Source: Phlegmacium glaucopus (lineage: Eukaryota > Basidiomycota > Agaricomycetes > Agaricales > Cortinariaceae). From it: 64,000 nucleotides of DNA. The position numbers and the translations under genes were made by a program. A model generated the notes under the pieces. It saw only the letters and a program-made list of their open reading frames with translations, was not told where the DNA came from and made no database searches. Location of the stretch: positions 19,968-83,967 of the forward strand of contig MU130238.1 in the NCBI GenBank assembly GCA_015039465.1, read 5' to 3'. Positions 1 through 11,191 of the stretch are shown one piece after another; positions within the stretch are counted from its first letter, which is position 1; each line of letters starts with the position of its first letter.

Positions 1-1270
1 ACTGAAGTGCGGCTGCCTCCACCCAATTTGCTTCCAGAAATTACTGATGATGAACTTGTACCAAAATATCAACAACTTGTAGGATGTCTTTTGTATCTTG
101 CCATCTCTACTCATCCGGATCTCTCATACTATGCCATGTGGCTTGGACAATACAATTCAAAACCAACCCGTTTCCACTTTCTCGCTGCCAAGCATGTACT
201 GTGATATTTGGCTGGTACTAGGGAGTTAGCTCTGCTATTGGGATCACCTTCATCATCTGTTCCTTCAACCCTCTGTGCTTACATGCAAAATGTAGGTTGC
301 TCTGATGCTGATTGGGCATTGGATGCCGTGGACCAAAAAAGTATATCTGGTTATTCTTTTTATTTTGAGGGCTCCCTTGTTTCTTGGTCTGCCGTGAAAC
401 AGAAGTCTATCGCATTATTGTTGACAGAGGCAGAGTATTACGCAATGACGCATGTGTTCAAGGAAGCACTATGGCTCAAAGTCTTTCTTGGTTTTCTCAA
501 ATTCCCAGTCCCACATCCATTCCCCATTCTCTCTGACAATCAAGCTGCATGCTCCCTTTCAAATTCACCTGCGATTTCAGCACTGTTAGGGCAACTGCAG
601 TACTGACTTAGTCAGACTAGCAGGGGATCCAAAGGTAATAATATTATAAACAATAGTTTACATCTAACTCACCTAGCAGGGGATCCAAAGAGGAAAGGAT
701 AAGGATTCCTGCTAGGATGGGGGGTATTTAAGTACCAGTATGGACATAACGGAGATATGTAAATAATAATAAAATGGTGTGATAAATAAATAATAAAAAT
801 AGTGTCATGTGAAGATAAATAAAATAATAAAATAAGATGAAGTCAAATTGGGATCGGAAGTTGGACTGGGGCCAATTGAGGTTGGGGAGTAGGACCAGCT
901 AGGACCGATTAAGGTTTGGGAGTTGAACCGGTCGGTTCAGGTTCAAGTTGATTTTGTCAGTGAGGTGGAATGTACCGAGTCATGGTTGAGTGTAAATTTG
1001 GGAGTTGGTTTGGAATCGGGACTGAGGCAGGGTTCAGGCCCAATTGGGAGTTGGTAGTTCAGTCGAAAGTCGGGTGTCCCCTAACAAGCACATTCAAAAC
1101 ATATCAATATTCAACATCATTTTATTTGTTCTCATGTCTCTGATGGCTCCTTTTCCACTACTTGGATCCCTACCAGTGATATGCCTGCCGACATTTTTAC
1201 CAAGCCCCTTCATTTTCCTCTATATAAATGTCATCGGGAAGTCCTTGGACTTTCTATTCCTCCTAAATGA
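1..1270 (+). pseudogene. Ty1/copia pol 3' end (RT end, RNase H), split by a solo LTR
   Basis: This is the C-terminal part of a copia-type polyprotein; its 5' end lies outside the window. Recognisable blocks are the end of the reverse transcriptase (LVGCLLYLA, then HPDLSYYAM), the RNase H region (SDADWALD, KSISGYSF, LTEAEYYAM, DNQAACSLS) and the C-terminal block (MPADIFTKPLHFPLYKC) ending at TGA 1268-1270. An in-frame TGA at 202-204 replaces the usual Arg of the VLRYL block. The frame is broken at 583 by an LTR of 503 bp; skipping that LTR and one target-site copy lets the reading frame continue exactly at 1092. The element is dead. The family call is secure; the inferred ancestral Arg codons come from knowledge of the family. 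Confidence 0.93.
584..1086 (+). mobile_element. Solo LTR, family 1 (TGTTAGGG...CCCTAACA)
   Basis: A 503-bp LTR begins TGTTAGGG and ends CCCTAACA. It is flanked by a perfect 5-bp target-site duplication AGCAC at 579-583 and 1087-1091, inside the copia RNase H region. There is no internal coding part, so it is a solo LTR left after LTR-LTR recombination. Related copies lie at 18306-18742 (reverse) and about 60863-61264. The parental element (gypsy or copia) cannot be named from the LTR alone. Confidence 0.93.
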
Positions 1271-1326
1271 TTATTCTTTGTTTTTTATGTTATCTTTTTC
1301 TATGTTTCATTTCTATGATGGGGGTG

Positions 1327-1594
1327 TGTTGACTCCATACTAAGTCAGGTTGTCTATCACTCATGTGATACTCCTGTTCGTTTATCTCTCACACTTCTTC
1401 TTTTCATTCCTCAGTTGTCAACTATCATGTTCCTGACACTGAGGAAGTACATTATACATTTTCATTCCTATAATAATGTATAACTAACTTGTATCCTAGT
1501 ACGCTCTTTGCATCTAGGTGAATAGATTAGTTGTCAACTATCACATTCCTGACACTGAGGAATATGCTCTTTGTGTCTAGATCCGAGATCAACA
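1327..1594 (+). mobile_element. Copia 3' LTR
   Basis: Directly downstream of the copia stop codon lies a G-rich stretch that fits a polypurine tract (GATGGGGGTG), then a 268-bp segment starting TGTTGA and ending TCAACA, the expected inverted ends. Inside it a motif of about 30 bp (gttgtcaactatca, then cctgacactgagga) occurs twice, near 1417 and 1528. The end at 1594 is chosen from the inverted hexamer only; the matching 5' LTR is outside the window. Confidence 0.7.
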
Positions 1595-2767
1595 GATTTA
1601 TGATGAGGCAAGGGATGAAAGTGTATACACTATCTAAAGCTCTTGGCAACCTTATCTATGTCTTATAATAAAGGTTCCATCATCACTGATAACTTGGCAC
1701 AATTTAAACCCCACTGAAACAGAAGCAGCTTCAAAATCAAAGTGAAGCCAGGGTTACTCAACCAATCAGTTCTAATGTATGCAAATAAGTGAACCCCATC
1801 AGAAATTTGGTAAAATTTGGTGTTGTGCAAGTAAAATTTGAAGGTGCTGTACTGTAGGCTACACCAACTTCCAAGACTCTAGAATTTGTGTGAGCATGCA
1901 TAATGTGCCAGGCTTTGCACCTTCAGTATTCTTATTGTTTTACTTGTACTTTAGCTGGAAATTGCTGGAAATATAATAAAACTCAGTGTATGTGAGTGAT
2001 AAAGCAAATGAATTTATTCAAATTCACCTGAAAGACTCAGAAAGAGACATCATGATAACAAAGCTTCTTGGAGATACAGCGCAATTGGAAAGGACAGGGA
2101 CGATCTATTGTTGTTGAGCACAAGTCAATGTCTCTCAAGTCGACCCACATGGTGTGTCAGACCAAAGTCGATGGGCTAGTGGGGTATATCCATGGGGTCA
2201 AAGAAAGTCAGGCTTAGTCAGCAACTAACAAAGTTACAAGTCTTACATTAGTAAATCTTGTTCTTATAGGGGGACCTCTTTTTTGACAGTTTCAAGGGCA
2301 TTTTTATGGTAATTCTCACAGGGTGGGAATGTTGTCATCACAACATCTTCCATTTTGAGTTAGTTTGGGCACATGATGCTAACCATTTTAATACATTGTA
2401 ATATTTCTGATTTCAAACCACCACCTTCTTTCAATAGCCAGATCTTAATTTTCTGGCAAGCAACTCCTGCTCATGTGAGGCAGGTGTTGTGCCCAGCTGT
2501 GTTAGGGGATACATATTGTATCCGCCTCTAGGTACACTTAGTATTGCTATTACTTTCATTTCTACTCTATGATTGTATTACATACTGCGTTCCCCATCCT
2601 ACCATTTATAGACATCCCCTTATTGTTGTAGTAGCTAACCCTTCACCAATGACATTGCACTGATGTCAGTTTCTATTCTTGTTATTGCACATGCCTTGTA
2701 CCTTCTATTTTCACTAGCCATATTTAGATGTAGTGTCACATGCTTGTAGTATATAGGTGCAAGGTGC
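1595..2767. other. Intergenic stretch, no gene recognised
   Basis: No reading frame or RNA gene could be supported here. A TGTTAGGGGATACA string near 2501 resembles the start of a copia LTR, but no matching end was found. The interval ends at the target-site copy of the LINE insertion (CAAGGTGC, 2760-2767). Confidence 0.5.
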
Positions 2768-3307
2768 TTTTTTTTTTTTTTGTGTCAATTTAGGTCTAGG
2801 AGTGGAGCTCCATGCAGACATTACAATACAAAAGTGAGAAACTAAGACTACTGGGCGCCTAGTGCCTGTGTCCCCTCCCCTCCATCCCCGGGGTACGCCC
2901 GAAGTGATCCTATCCCCAAATTAGCCTGGCAAGGAAACACTGTTTATAGCAATACTGTATGGTCCCCCACCCTTTCCAATTGGAATTCCTTGGAAACATT
3001 TGGAATCCTTGGAATCCTTGGAAGTCCCTGGAATTCCAATTGTTTCCAGGATGTTTCCAAGGAATTCCAAATGTTTCCAAGTAATTCCAATTGTTTCCAA
3101 GATTATTTCCAATTTCATTCCAACTGTGTCCAAGGAATTCCAAATGTTTCCAAATGTTTCCAAGGAATTCCAAATGTTTCCAAGGAATTCCAAATGTTCC
3201 AAGTGTTTCCAAGGAATTCCAAGTGTTTCCAAGAATTCCAATTGCCAACTTCCTAATCAAGTAATTAATCACCTGACTTGTAGCATATGACAAATAAAAG
3301 AATACCA

Positions 3308-3396
3308 GTAAGGAGGATTGAACCAAAGACCTTGAGAAAGGTCATGTGACATAATTCCCACACTGCATCAGTGATCTAGCAACTGCACATCATTGC
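3308..3396 (-). repeat. tRNA-derived (pol III type) head, left arm
   Basis: Read on the minus strand, an A-box-like GTGCAGTTGCTAGATC is followed after a tRNA-like distance by a B-box-like GGTTCAATCC. The spacing is longer than in a plain tRNA, and no anticodon arm is apparent. It matches the right-arm copy and points toward the left GGAATTCC tail, as the head of a tRNA-derived SINE would. Confidence 0.55.
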
Positions 3397-4067
3397 TTGT
3401 ATATATATAAAAACTAATGGCTATATATACCCCTCCCACCTGACTAAATAATATATTCTGGCACTTGTTGAAGGGCTACTACCATGTATTATACCAAAAT
3501 GTTCAGAAAACTGAGGGGAATCCATTGGTAATGAAATCGCGATGTGATGGGCACTTTTATATGCAGTTATATGTGAAATACTGCAGAATATACAGTAAAA
3601 TAATGCGCTCTATGCTTATAAATGAGCCTAACATGACGCACCATATACCAAGATAATCGTGCTAATAACAGCTTTCAGAATATATCTAAATCACGTGCAT
3701 GCGCCATGTCTGGTGTGTGTTTTTACACATTTTATATCTTTTAATATTGAAAAGGGCTTATATTCCCACGCTCATAGTATGGTTAGATTCCCTAGCAGTG
3801 TAGCTTTCTATCGGTATAAGGTGCGTCATGTTTGGCTCACTTATAAGCATAGAGCACATTATTTTACTGTATATTCTGCAGTATTTTGCGTATAACTGCA
3901 TATCAAAGTGCATATCACATCATGATTTTATTATCAATGGATTCCCCTCATTTTTATGAACATTTTGGTATATAATACATGGTAGTAGCCCTTCAACAAG
4001 TGCCAGAATATATTATTTAGTCAGGTGGGAGGGGTATATATAACCATTAGTTTTTATATATATACAA

Positions 4068-4165
4068 GCAATGATGGTGCAGTTGGTAGATCACTGATGC
4101 AGTGTGGGAATTATGTCACATGACCTTTCTCAAGGTCTTTGGTTCAACCTTACTGGTATTCTTTT
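4068..4165 (+). repeat. tRNA-derived (pol III type) head, right arm
   Basis: The plus strand shows TGGTGCAGTTGGTAGATC (close to a tRNA D-arm/A box) and GGTTCAACC about 65 bp later (B box). It is the inverted partner of the head at 3308-3396 and is followed by a shared unique stretch, then the right GGAATTCC tail. Confidence 0.55.
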
Positions 4166-4827
4166 ATTTGTCATATGCTACAAGTCAGGTGATTAATTAC
4201 TTGATTAGGAAGTTGGCAATTGGAATCCTTGGAATTCCTTGGAAACATTTGGAATCCTGGGAATTCCTTGGAATTCCAAAGGATTTCAATTGGAAAGATC
4301 CCTTGGTGATTCCAAGGAATTCCAAGGATTCCAATTGGAAACTGGATTTCTACTGGAAAGCTTGGAATTTGTTGGAATGGGATTGGAAAGAAATTCCGAG
4401 AATACATGACTTTACAGTGAGACACAGTACTAAATTCTTCCAATTGGAATTCTGAGGAATTCCAAGGAATTCCAAAGGATTCCAAGGAATTCCAAAGGAT
4501 TCCAAGGAATTCCAAAGGATTCCAAGGAATTCCAATTGGAAAGGGTGGGGGACCATAAAGACCTCGTTTATAGGGGCATGGTGTGACGTGGTGGGGGCAG
4601 CCCGCCCTTGGATGTTCTGGAGATTGCATATCTGTATTGGGGTAGGATAGATCCTTCTGTCTCTTAAGTACCCGACTGCATGCAGTAGGTACAATCCGGT
4701 ATGGCAGGCTAGGGGATTAAAATAGTGTGGGGCCAGTCGTGATGCAGGTGAGGAGATTTGTTTTGTTTTTATGAACGCAGCATAGCAATTCATCTGAAAT
4801 AAAAGAGGTTTATCTCATTTTGGGGGT

Positions 4828-7800
4828 CTACTGAGGGTTTATGGGCAAAGGAACATCACCTGGTATCTTCAGTTGCCCTGTTCTCCCTATGTAACATAGC
4901 AGTTCCTTAATACGATCCTTGTTCGATAGGATGGCTCTCAGGTTCCTTGAGCGGTTTCCCAGCATTTGATCAAGGCTATGTCTCTCATAGTCGAAGGAGG
5001 GGCATTCAAAGAGGAAGTGGATGACTGTCTCTGTGATGTCCTCACGTTGCTGTCTCCAGCAGGAGTTGCATCGTTTTGAATTGGATTTGCCTATCTGTGT
5101 TAAGTTTAAAACAAGGAAGTCACGTTGGAGTTACTCTGGAACGGAACCAGAACAAGTAAGTGGAAAGGATGTTGGCCTCAGCGTGTGTGCTGTGCCGCCC
5201 AGCTCCTATAATGTCCTGATTTCGGAACTGGAAGAGAAATGAATAAGACGGAAGACCTCAGTGACTTAGAGGATGAACAAGAGGAGGAAACAAAGTTGAT
5301 ATTCAAACTGAGGAAAACATACAAGTTTTGAGTACTTTAATAAAGGAATAGCAACCAAAATATAAAATATAAATATAAGTGCTGCGTTCTGCTCCCGGAA
5401 AGGTCCTGCATTCTTGGGTGAATAATCCATGGCAGGTATGCTGACTGATGGTGGGAAGGATGATGACAAAGAATAGTGGTAGTGGCAAAGAAGTGGTAAT
5501 GGGTTTGGAGTATAGACAGAGGAACCGGAATGACATGGAAAAGTCTCAGAGTTGAACATAGGAAGAGTAGTTTGGGATATAAGGGAAAGCACTGTACAGA
5601 GTACAGACTACCGGAGACAGCTCCAATGGAGCTGGACTGGAGTAACGTATGACAGAATATAACAATCTGGTGGAGACAGGCGTTCAGCGGGAAGTGATTT
5701 GTTCACAGCTGGATGATCATGCTGCTTTGAGAATGGGTGAGGCTTTCCTGTGTCTTTCAAAACTTATTGAAAGGGAAATCCAGGTCTATGTTTTTGAAAT
5801 GTTCCTTTCGGGGAGAGAGGTTCCACTTGTCTTTTCACTCGGCTCTCAACTGGAACATGTATTGAGTTTTCATTATACCCACACTGAAGGGGAGTGGTTG
5901 TTGTAGCGCATGTGGTAGGTGTTCCACTGGCGACATCAAGCCTGCTGCTGCCTTCTTTGCTTCCTTATCTGCACGTTCATTGCCCTTCACATTCTTGTGA
6001 GCTGCTATCCACCTTAGTGTGATCCTCTCCAGTATTCTAGTTGGAACTGAGTGTGTGATGAGTGATTCCACCTGTCTGGTGAAGTGCTCCACTAGATGAT
6101 AACCCAAGATTGCCTTTTGGGCTCCTACTGACTTTATGAACACTTGGCTATCTGAGTAAATAGAAATCGGGAGACAACTTATCTGATTTGATCCTTGCAG
6201 TAGCCATAGGGCCATAAGTCCTCCTGCTGCTTCCGCATCCCAGACTGAGTATTCCTTGTCTGTTCCCAGTCTGTGGCAAAGGATCCTGGAGGGCAAATCA
6301 ATCACACCATTTCTTGGATGGTACATGACCACTGCTGCCCCCATGAATCCGTTCTGACTGGACCTGTCCATGTAGAGTCTGATACTTGCTTCATCTTTCA
6401 ATTCCTCTTCTATAGATTGCTCTTTACTTTCGGCAATGACAATGTTGATTGGTAGTCGATAACCTGGAGGTTTTGCTGCTGCTGGGATGTCCTCTAGTGT
6501 TGATGGGTCAATACCGAAGATTCAAAGAAGAAACTGAACATTAGTTAGATGCTTAGTCACTGGCCAATAGTGGTATCTCATGACTTGTGAGGCTACAGGG
6601 TTAGTAGGTGGAAGAGAACAAATTTTTTTGAGGAGTATATCAATGGGCAGAAGACCTGCATGAGCATCCAGGAGGTCGGTAGGCATTGTACGTAAGGCTC
6701 CTGTGATGGCTAGTGTCGCTATCCTCTGGAGCTTACCAAACTCCTGAAGAGCTTTTACCGAGCCTGTGTTTCTCCTTTTGCCTGGTTCCTTGTGTGGTGG
6801 CATGTACCATATGTCTAAGCCATACATCATCTTGGGTACGGCCACTGTAATATAAAGCCTTCGCATGAACTTCACAGAAAGACCTGTGGCTGGCTTTGTT
6901 AGGCACTTATACAGAAGGATCCACTTGGTAGCCTTGGAAATCACTTCATGGGTCTGTGCTTTCCAGTTGAGCTGGCTATCCATGTGTATTCATAAGTATT
7001 TGTAAGTAGCCTCCACCCTTACCGCCTCGCCTTTAAGTTTCAGGACAGGTGCTGTGACGGCGGTCATATGGCCTGGCCATCTAGGGTCCGGAACCCTCTT
7101 CCTTGTAAAGTGAATGACCGCTAACTTGTTGATGGCAAACCTAGAGTTATGTGCATCAGCCCATGCAAAGCCTCCTTCATTCCTGTTCATGAAGTTGGTC
7201 AGTGTGGCAACGGTGTCCTCTAGGGTATCTCCCTCTGCCATCACGAGGGCATCATCAACAAATCCCAGGGACTCCTCCTCTGGTTGTACTGCTATCTCTA
7301 AGAGGTCAGCATTATAAATGATATAGAGCAGCATGGAGAGAGGGTCTCCCTGTCCGATTCCATTTGAGATATGAATAATCTCTGAGAGAAAGTCGTTGAA
7401 TTTCATTTGAGTTCACCTTCCCGTTAGTAGTTCTTTAATGAAATGGACAAAGACCTTGGGTATCCATCTCTTTCAGAGATTATGGATAAGTCTGTCTGTT
7501 ACTGCGTTCAGGAAAGCACCTTCCACGTTGAGGAAAAGGACAGAAACGACCTTACCCTTCCTCCATGCGGTCTTGACTTTATGGACCAGTGAATGGACAG
7601 CATCCGTCGTCATTCTGCCTGGCCTACCCCCAAAATGGCTATCTGGTAGCAAGATCTCTGCCTCCACCATATTGGAGATGTCGTTTGCAACTATGGATGT
7701 CAAAACCTTAGCTAGTGTGCAAAGCAGAGCGATAGGGCAATGAGCTTTGGGGATCTGATAGTCAGGCTTTCCTGGCTTGCGCAGGACGACCGTAGTGAAT

Positions 7801-9364
7801 TCTCACCAAGTATCCATGTAGTGACCTAGTCTGATGATCACCCGATAAATATAGTCAAGATAGTCTTTGATGACATCTATGGTTTTTTGCAGAACTATGT
7901 TAGGGATCTCATCTGGCCCACTAGCTTTGAATGGCGAGAGGGCCTTAATATGACACTGAATCTGAGTCTTGGAGATCACGGTCGGGGTGGGGAGTGGTTC
8001 TGAATACCGATAGTTGTCTGGTACCGTTGACTCTATTGGCTTAGGAGGGAAGAAGATTTTATGAAAGATTTTGGCCTTCCCTTCATTCATCATGACCTCC
8101 TGAACTGACCCGTCTTCCTGTTTGACTTTGAGTGTAGGGATGTGGGACTTGCCCCCATCCCCTACTGGCTCTTGGAGGTAGTGGTTCACTGTCCAGAGAT
8201 CCCTGGCAGATGCCTCTTTGAGGTAATCTGACCAGTGCTTTTGTTTTGCCTCCACGACTGCTCCTCCATACTCCTGTGCTAATGCTCTCCGTTCCTCATG
8301 ACATACATGGTGAGGGACTGCTCTCTGTTTCATTGTTTCACGACTTAGCTTGTTTAACCATTTCCTTATCCCCTGTAACTCACCATTCCACCATCGCTTT
8401 GAGTGAGGGCATGGCTTGCTGATCTGTATCCATTCCTTGATCATTGTCTGAATTGCTTCAGTCAGGTCCAGGGCCGCCTTCTGAAGGTCTCATTGGTCTT
8501 GATCACTGCCAGCAGGGGAATCGCTTCAAGGTTGATCAATAGACCTTCTTTGAAACTGTCCCAGTCCGCCATTCAGAAGTTGAAGGATAGCTTGGGTTCC
8601 ATGCGCTCTTGAGGTATATCAATGATGGTGACAATTGGGGAATGGTCTGTGCAAGGAGGTTGTAAGTAGTTATCAACGTCACAACAGACAATATATGGGA
8701 TTAGCTCTGGACTACACCAGACATTATATGGCTGGGAGTAAAGGTTGGTGACCATATGCTTGAGGGTCAGGATACCCTTCAGCAAGGCCATCTCGAGACC
8801 CTTGTCCGCCACCATGCCTATAAGGACGTCAGCTTCCCTCAGAGCCTGGGGAGTGAAGAGCCGTTCGTTGTCCCAAAGTGGATGATGCCTGTTGAAATCG
8901 CTGCACCAGAGCAGGTGGTTGTTGACTCCTACTCCTATATTAAGTCGTTCTGTCTGCATGTATTGGCATAGCTGAGTGAGCATGTGAGAGTGAGTACAGT
9001 CATTGTAAATATTAAAAATTGCTATCTTTCCATTACCCATTGCGATTTGAATTGCCGTGATGTCATTATTACCCGAGATATTCAGAGATTTCCATGAGTT
9101 TGAAGAGAGGCTGCTGTTTACCCATATTACCAATCTGACTGTGTCGTCCGGGCTATCCAGCCTGTCTGGGGGAAAAACACTGGTAAAACCATTAGGTGTC
9201 CATATATGTCCAAAGTGGGTAAGGTAGGGTTCCTGTATTAGTATTACGTCCCAATATTTACCTAGGGCTCCGTTAATGAGGTCCAAGTGGGCTTTTTGTG
9301 ATTTATTGAGATTAATTTGAAGTAGTCATAATCTATTTGGCAGTGGTTCGATGTCTCTATTCAT
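4828..9364 (-). pseudogene. LINE ORF2: endonuclease, reverse transcriptase, RNase H
   Basis: Read downward from ATG 9364-9362, which overlaps the ORF1 stop as ATGAATAG. The order is: apurinic endonuclease-like domain (about 9290-8575; QEPYLTHFG, WCSDFNRHHPLWD); linker with SKPCPHSKRWWN; reverse transcriptase (SGPDEIPN, HFGGRPGRMT, GIGQGDPLS, and FVDDALV as the catalytic YxDD equivalent); RNase H (about 6401-5940; YSDSQVFIKSV, NERADKEAKKAAAG); and a C-terminal zinc motif (CNSCW then HFLFECP) ending at TAG 4830-4828. Stops include TGA at 9328-9326, 8575-8573, 7805-7803 and 7475-7473; a frameshift lies near 8490. A solo LTR at 5098-5664 splits the 3' end. Once copied and integrated the LINE RNA; now inactive. 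Confidence 0.92.
5098..5664 (+). mobile_element. Solo LTR, family 2 (TGTTAAGTT...TATAACA)
   Basis: A 567-bp LTR is flanked by a perfect 5-bp target duplication ATCTG (5093-5097 and 5665-5669), inserted in the 3' part of LINE ORF2. Removing it plus one target copy (572 bp) restores the ORF2 frame through to the TAG at 4830-4828. Related copies: 13078-13657, 17224-17793, 44427-44660, 44685-45263 and 46551-46906. Confidence 0.95.
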
Positions 9365-9375
9365 TGGGTAGGGTG

Positions 9376-11191
9376 AGTTCTTTACTCTCCCCCACCTAAT
9401 CCATGCGGACTCCATGCGGACTCCTAGCTGTCCGCATGGACTTTACTAGGAATTTTTTTGGCAGAATAATCAGCCAAATTTCTGTTCCTAGTCCAAGTGA
9501 GGTCCAAGTGGACTCCTACCAGAGTTGCTAGGACTCGGATTTCCTAGTTAAGAGTCTGTTCGGATTCCGCACGGAATCACTAGGAACTGCTAGGAATAAT
9601 CCAAGCAGTTCCAAGTTATTGTTATTACTATTAATATTGAAAAATATATTTAAGTTATTATTCATTACTTTATGAGGTGGCAATGTCTTATTGCCATCAC
9701 AATTTGAATTTTGTTTAGCCCGCGAGGTAGTCACATGACCACCTGTGATGCACATCAACAAGCTGCCAGCAGCTCATTTTCTCACACTCTCAACACAACC
9801 CCACACAACACAAACACTCACCACCACCACACCACCACTGCCGCCACCATGACAAACAACAATGACAACAATGACAGATGACAATGACAAACCCCTCTCA
9901 CTGAGGGTTTTTTTTTGTTTTAACAGACTACAGTGACCTCATCACTTGTTTTGACCACCCAGCTACCCATTTGACCACCTGGCACCCATTTCCAACCACA
10001 CACCACCCATTTCGAACACCCAACGCCCATTTTGACAATTAAGCGCCCATTTCGAACACCTACCACCTGTTTCAAACACTGGGCACCCGTTTCGAGCACC
10101 CAACACCCATTTCAAACACCCAATGCCTGTTTCAAAGATTAAGTGCCCGTTTTTAACACCCAACACCCGTTTTGAACACCCACCACCTGTTTCGAACACT
10201 AGGCACCCATTTCGAGCACCCAACACCCATTTCAAACACCCAATGTCCGTTTCAAACACCTGGCACCCATTTCGAACACTAGGCACCCGTTTCAAGCACC
10301 CAACACCCGTTTCAAGCACCCAACACCTGTTTTGAGCACCCAATACCCATTTCAAACACCCAACACCCGTTTCAAACACCTGGCGCCCATTTCAAACACC
10401 TGGCACCTGTTTTGAGCACCCAACACCCATTTCAAACACCTGGCGCCTGTTTCGAACATTAGCCACCCATTTCGAACCTATTTCACATACCCATACCCAT
10501 CTCCACTATCTTACCACCCTACCTATCCCTTTTGTTAAATTTTATTTTCAACTTTTGTAATCCTAATATATTAGTAACCAACCCCCTCACAATGGGAGTA
10601 ATTAAGTCATTTTAAAATTTTAATCAATATGTTAGAAAAGTTAGAAAATAATATGAAACCCAATGAGTTAGTAGGAATTGACTTAGAGATTCTGGTACTG
10701 AGTAAATAAAAATAAATAAAATGTACATACTGATAGGAAGGTGCAGAAATAATAACAAATAAATTGTATATACATATCCATGTAACATTGATATAATTAG
10801 ATGGAACAGTGATATTTAAGTTATTTTATTTTATTTGTAAATGAATTGTAAGTAGGTAATAAATACAAATAATAGTTTCATACTACAAATGCCTACTTGG
10901 CTAAGGTCCTGGTATTTATGAAAATATTGCTCAGACTCATACAAAATTCACTTGGACTTCACTCAGACTCACACAGGAATAGGACTTAGAAACTTTCTTT
11001 TTTTTACTTGGACTACTTGGACTACTTGGACTTTACTTGGAATTTTTGGCTTTGAAGAGCTAGGAATTTCTTGAAGCTCGGACTTCACTCAGACAGCTTG
11101 GACTTTATTTGGACTTTATTTGGACTCCTAGCACTTCATTCAGACTTTACTCGGACTCCGCACGGAGTAGGTGGGGGAGTGTAAAGTACAG
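9376..11191. mobile_element. Non-autonomous Mutator-like element 1
   Basis: Terminal inverted repeats of about 20 bp (CTTTACTCTCCCCCACCTA at the left; TAGGTGGGGGAGTGTAAAG at the right) bound an element with a 9-bp target duplication GGTAGGGTG (9367-9375, 11192-11200; a tenth base G also matches). Duplications of 9-11 bp are typical of Mutator-like elements. Inside are subterminal repeats of the type GGACTCCATGC, a 20-bp minisatellite and AT-rich unique sequence, but no transposase. It interrupts LINE ORF1. Confidence 0.82.
9955..10490 (+). repeat. 20-bp minisatellite, about 26 copies
   Basis: Units such as CACCCATTTCAAACACCCAA repeat in register every 20 bp with point differences, mainly C/T and G/A. 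Since 20 is not a multiple of three, the open frames across it show a 20-residue peptide period made of three units. These frames are not taken as genes. Confidence 0.9.

Larger units (their letters stand above)
2960..4555. mobile_element. Fold-back element with tRNA-like heads and GGAATTCC tails
   Basis: Two inverted arms of about 690-740 bp (2960 to about 3655 and about 3815-4555) flank a spacer of roughly 160 bp. The outer tips are TGGTCCCCCACC and its inverse, with TA on either side (2958-2959, 4556-4557), so a TA target duplication is possible. Each arm ends in a run of imperfect GGAATTCC/GGAAACA units. Each arm also carries a tRNA-like promoter pair pointing outward. It lies in the 3' UTR of the LINE: flanking LINE 3' UTR sequence resumes on both sides. 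The many open frames here (Trp/Lys/Leu/Asn-rich) merely translate the short repeat. Superfamily is undetermined. Confidence 0.85.

Noticed and set aside
2910..4793. Several open frames rich in Trp, Lys, Leu and Asn
   Set aside because: They translate the GGAATTCC-type simple repeat in both orientations and have no domain.
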